This document shows positions 5,950 to 8,060 of a stretch of DNA of 8,060 nt, piece by piece. Positions within the stretch are counted from its first letter, which is position 1. Each line of letters begins with the position of its first letter. Under the pieces are notes generated by a model. The model was not told where the DNA came from and did no database searches. It worked only from the letters and a program-made list of their open reading frames with translations. Location: positions 1 to 8,060 of the forward strand of contig DAOUXE010000041.1 in the NCBI GenBank assembly GCA_030666765.1. The letters run 5' to 3'. This DNA is from Methanosarcinales archaeon. GTDB taxonomy: Archaea > Halobacteriota > Methanosarcinia > Methanosarcinales > Methanogasteraceae. A program made the translations under genes and the position numbers.

Positions 5950-6969
5950 ATGCGAACCATCAGATGGGACCGCGGTACAATAACCACGATCGACCAGACC
6001 CTGCTTCCGGTGGAGTGTAAGTCGATCGAATGCAAAAACGTCAATACACTCTGCGAGGCGATTGTTTCGCTTCGCATCCGGGGTGCGCCCGCGCTCGGTG
6101 CTGCCGGTGGCTATGGAGTCGCACTTGCAGCGCATACAGGTACTGCAGGTACGCTTTCAGAGTTCATGCGTGATATTGAGATTGAATCAGACCGGATCAG
6201 AAGGACGAGACCGACTGCGATCAATCTTACGTGGGGTGTCGATCGCGTGATTGTCGCTGTTAGAAGAGCAAGTAGCATCGATGAAGCGAAGAGGATCGCA
6301 CTTTCTGAGGCAACCGCAATCGCTGATGAGGATGTGGAGCGAAACACGCAGCTTAGCAGACACGGCGCAGCACTCCTCGACGATGGCGATACCGTGCTGA
6401 CACACTGCAATGCAGGCAGACTCGCGTGCGTGGATGTCGGAACTGCACTTGGCGTGATCCGGGCGGCGGTAGAAGAGGGAAAGGTGTTATCTGTCGTCTC
6501 GTGTGAGACCCGCCCGCTCAATCAGGGAAGCAGGCTCACGGTCTGGGAACTGATGCAGGATACGATACCGGTCACCCTGATCCCGGATTCTGCCGCAGGC
6601 ACGATGATGCGGAAAGGATTGATCGACAAGGTGATCGTTGGCGCGGATCGGATCACGAAGGATGCGGTCTTTAACAAGATCGGGACGTATACTCATTCGG
6701 TACTTGCAAAAGAGCATAAGGTGCCGTTTTATGTTGCGGCACCGATCTCCACGTTCGATTCCACCAGGCTTGAACGTGATGTCACAATCGAAGAGCGGGA
6801 TCCTGATGAACTGCGGCGCATCAATGATGTGATGCTTGCGCCAGCAGATGCAGCGGTGTACAATCCCGCGTTCGATGCAACGCCTGTGGAGAACGTTACT
6901 GCTGTTATCACTGAAGACGGGGTGGTGTATCCTGCTGAATCCGAATCGTGGAATGACCTCTTTTTTTAG
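5950..6969 (+). CDS. mtnA: S-methyl-5-thioribose-1-phosphate isomerase
   Basis: An aldose-ketose isomerase of the eIF2B-alpha/beta/delta-related family. It converts 5-methylthioribose-1-phosphate to 5-methylthioribulose-1-phosphate in methionine salvage. In archaea it may also act on 5-deoxyribose-1-phosphate. The 339-residue product is full length. It opens MRTIRWD, has the phosphate-binding RIRGAPALGAAGGYGVALA (43-61), the catalytic cysteine C153 in THCNAG, CETRPLNQGSRL (185-196) and the catalytic aspartate D232 in VGADRI. It ends with VYNPAFDATP (303-312) and AVITEDGVVYP (318-328), which favour MtnA over ribose-1,5-bisphosphate isomerase or true eIF2B subunits. The ATG at 5950-5952 fits the conserved N-terminus. 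No other salvage gene is adjacent. Its stop overlaps the stop of a leftward gene remnant. Confidence 0.93.
   Translation: MRTIRWDRGTITTIDQTLLPVECKSIECKNVNTLCEAIVSLRIRGAPALGAAGGYGVALAAHTGTAGTLSEFMRDIEIESDRIRRTRPTAINLTWGVDRVIVAVRRASSIDEAKRIALSEATAIADEDVERNTQLSRHGAALLDDGDTVLTHCNAGRLACVDVGTALGVIRAAVEEGKVLSVVSCETRPLNQGSRLTVWELMQDTIPVTLIPDSAAGTMMRKGLIDKVIVGADRITKDAVFNKIGTYTHSVLAKEHKVPFYVAAPISTFDSTRLERDVTIEERDPDELRRINDVMLAPADAAVYNPAFDATPVENVTAVITEDGVVYPAESESWNDLFF
6961..6967 (+). terminator. T-run at the mtnA 3' end
   Basis: Seven consecutive T residues include the first base of the mtnA TAG stop codon. Archaeal RNA polymerase commonly terminates at such U-rich stretches without a hairpin. The run also encodes the last two phenylalanines, so it may be coincidental, but no better terminator follows closely. 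Confidence 0.35.
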
Positions 6970-7211
6970 ATTCCTTCTCTGTATATCAGGCCGATTGCCC
7001 TGTATTGGAAGATGAGTATATATGACATTATCACCAGAAGATACACTATAAATCCCAAAATCGGAATAATTGCGACGAGCATCCCAACAACTGAAAATAG
7101 CATTGTTATAACGAAAAGAACAATATACCAGATAATGTATCTGCCCCAACTGATTGATCCGATTATGCGTAGAAACCATATCCTAAGAAGGGATCGAAGC
7201 GATAGCTGACG
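6966..7211 (-). pseudogene. Decapitated membrane-protein gene (C-terminal part, DUF4013-like)
   Basis: A leftward open frame of 81 codons runs from just after an in-frame TAA (7212-7214) to the TAA at 6966-6968. After a basic N-terminal stretch and GSISWGRY (18-25), residues 26-69 are almost all hydrophobic, forming two or more membrane helices with a central GMLVAIIPILGF. A short polar tail, YRAIGLIYREGI, ends the protein. The pattern resembles the C-terminal end of DUF4013-type archaeal membrane proteins, usually about 200 residues or more, though I am unsure of the family. No ATG occurs until residue 37 and no start signal is visible upstream, so the 5' part seems lost. The last codons overlap the mtnA stop by 4 bp on the opposite strand. 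The hydrophobic reading is too orderly for random DNA, so I call it a remnant rather than a shadow. Confidence 0.6.
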
Positions 7212-7326
7212 TTAGGGACTCCCAAACAAATAAGTTACCTCAACGTATCCACTCCAAAAAGGAGGGTAAGAGGTGTGCGGGATTCAATTTACCTAAATCT
7301 GGTGTTATGATCTGCTTTGATTTCTA

Positions 7327-7557
7327 AACCTTAACTCCGAACGGCTGGGGAATATCCCATGATAGAAAACAGAGATACGGAGCCAATTCAATATTTAAGT
7401 CGGTTATATCCGGTTTTTAGGACATTAACATATTCCCTATGGTGGGGAATATTAAAAGACAATGCTATCTGTTCTATTTGGCGTTTGATTAGTGAAAGAT
7501 GTGTTATTAGGGTGTGTTTGATGAGGCATACCCCCTAATTGATTCGGAGTTAAGGTT
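7327..7557. mobile_element. MITE-like element with 15-bp perfect terminal inverted repeats
   Basis: AACCTTAACTCCGAA at 7327-7341 is matched exactly in inverse orientation by TTCGGAGTTAAGGTT at 7543-7557. Just outside both ends lies the same triplet CTA (7324-7326 and 7558-7560), a candidate 3-bp target duplication. Just inside, both ends read toward a G-run and TAT (GGGGAATAT versus GGGGGTAT), so the terminal similarity is longer but imperfect. The 231-bp unit is A/T-rich and too short for a transposase; no credible ORF is seen. It contains an internal hairpin at 7430-7452. This is the form expected of a miniature inverted-repeat transposable element moved by a related insertion sequence elsewhere. 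A 3-bp duplication occurs in several IS groups, so I assign no family. It could instead be a structured RNA or a regulatory palindrome. Confidence 0.6.
7430..7452. repeat. Perfect 8-bp hairpin inside the MITE-like element
   Basis: ATATTCCC (7430-7437) pairs with GGGAATAT (7445-7452) over a 7-nt loop. The same GGGGAATAT string recurs near the left end of the element at 7347-7355. Subterminal repeats of this kind are common transposase-binding sites, but they could also be plain secondary structure. Confidence 0.45.
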
Positions 7558-7660
7558 CTAAAGATCATCTGTTATCGATTTAGTAGCATTTTATTATGCT
7601 TTTAAGATTTAAATTAACACTTATCACATGATTCAAAACATCATTTGCATAAATCCATAA

Positions 7661-7687
7661 CAACAAGTTGTTGATCTGTATATAATA
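7661..7687 (+). promoter_or_regulatory. Archaeal promoter with adjoining palindrome
   Basis: TATATAATA at 7679-7687 is the best TATA box in the window. Five bases upstream lies CAACAAGTTGTTG (7661-7673), a perfect 6+1+6 palindrome of operator form. Transcription would begin near 7709, just ahead of GAGGGGATG. In a strongly A/T-rich stretch TATA-like strings are common, so support rests on the combination with the palindrome and the following ORF. Confidence 0.35.
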
Positions 7688-7715
7688 CCCCCATTTACCC
7701 ACTAATTTAGAGGGG

Positions 7716-7820
7716 ATGCACCTCAACGTACATCCTGAAGTCAACGACCCCAGATTCCGTTTCGCTCAAATCCTAGGAACCAAGTTGATGCTCGGGGAGT
7801 TATTACTCATTAGATGTTAA
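7716..7820 (+). CDS. Possible 34-residue ORF of unknown function
   Basis: A short rightward ORF, ATG to TAA, encodes MHLNVHPEVNDPRFRF followed by a hydrophobic half (LMLGELLLI) and a final cysteine. It follows the TATATAATA box at the right distance for transcription to start a few bases before the ATG. A GAGGGG string directly touches the ATG, too close to be a normal Shine-Dalgarno, so a leaderless message would be needed. The segment is less A/T-rich than its surroundings. I recognise no family. It could be a small protein, the stub of a decayed gene, or chance. Confidence 0.22.
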   Translation: MHLNVHPEVNDPRFRFAQILGTKLMLGELLLIRC

Positions 7821-8060
7821 ATTTGGTTTCCACATTTAGATACGATATATTAAGAATATTTTAAAAAGATATTTTTCATCAAATTTGATAATTTTTGGTC
7901 CAAACCATTTCTTCTTAACAATGCCCTCGCCATCAACCAACATTGATACTGCCGACTTTCGTTATCCGCAACCCTTTTCTTAAATTAAAATTAGGTCTGG
8001 TTTTTTTGCGGTAGTAATTTTAATGTTTCGCGAACATATCTGCTACTTACAAAGTGTGCG
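7821..8060. other. A/T-rich DNA without recognisable gene
   Basis: I find only short frames on either strand, none with a credible start plus length, and no RNA gene, array or clear terminator. Two overlapping leftward frames near 7850-7990 look weakly protein-like but stop after about 40-50 codons and start nowhere convincing. With the MITE-like element and the truncated gene to the left, this is best described as decayed or intergenic DNA. Confidence 0.5.

Larger units (their letters stand above)
7237..7730. repeat. Two copies of ACCTCAACGTA bracketing the MITE-like element
   Basis: The 11-mer ACCTCAACGTA occurs at 7237-7247 and 7720-7730 in the same orientation. The copies flank the inverted-repeat element asymmetrically. 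Similarity stops at the 11-mer, so a shared origin is uncertain. Confidence 0.25.

Noticed and set aside
6487..7179. Leftward 230-codon frame antisense to mtnA.
   Set aside because: Most of it is opposite the well-conserved mtnA gene and its residue pattern is Arg/His/Ile-rich nonsense. In its upstream part a different leftward frame gives the membrane-protein remnant.
7850..7990. Short A/T-rich frames on both strands near the right end as possible genes.
   Set aside because: Different frames look equally protein-like, none has a good start or length, and low-complexity A/T-rich codons explain the pattern.
6970..8060. CRISPR array, tRNA gene or intact insertion sequence in the gene-poor zone.
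   Set aside because: No regularly spaced repeats, no tRNA-like TTCGA arm with acceptor pairing and no transposase-like frame were seen.

Overview
The window looks like chromosomal DNA from an archaeon, probably a euryarchaeote. The best evidence is a gene for the large, iron-sulfur subunit of archaeal/eukaryotic-type DNA primase (PriL). Start sites also tend to be preceded by A/T-rich TATA-like boxes at archaeal distances, and only some genes have a Shine-Dalgarno sequence. The gene set would fit a methanogen-related lineage, but nothing here fixes the class.

Layout. From position 1 to about 5.8 kb every gene reads leftward (minus strand). In transcription order these are a glycogen-debranching-like glycoside hydrolase and a family-4-type glycosyltransferase that overlap by 4 bp, a 216-bp repeat-rich gap, priL, a small cupin, a short unrecognised coding-like stretch, and the N-terminal two thirds of ribonuclease Z, cut by the window edge. 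At about 5.9 kb there is a divergent promoter region with a tandem 10-bp repeat. From it mtnA reads rightward. mtnA meets a leftward, decapitated membrane-protein gene (C-terminal 81 residues only) with overlapping stop codons. From about 7.2 kb to the end the DNA is clearly A/T-richer and has no recognisable gene. It holds a 231-bp element with perfect 15-bp terminal inverted repeats and a possible 3-bp target duplication (MITE-like), plus a good TATA box ahead of a 34-codon ORF.

How the genes work together. The hydrolase and glycosyltransferase are very likely one translationally coupled unit acting on the same alpha-glucan or glycoside. priL, the cupin and rnz are co-oriented and closely spaced but functionally unrelated: replication priming, an unknown small-molecule or metal cupin, and tRNA 3' processing. 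mtnA is a stand-alone methionine-salvage gene. The right-hand 850 bp looks like a decay or insertion zone. I see no CRISPR array, tRNA, rRNA or intact transposase, and no convincing new multi-gene system. The most unusual items are the MITE-like element, the truncated membrane gene, the unexplained coding-like segment upstream of rnz, and the repeat-rich leader of priL.
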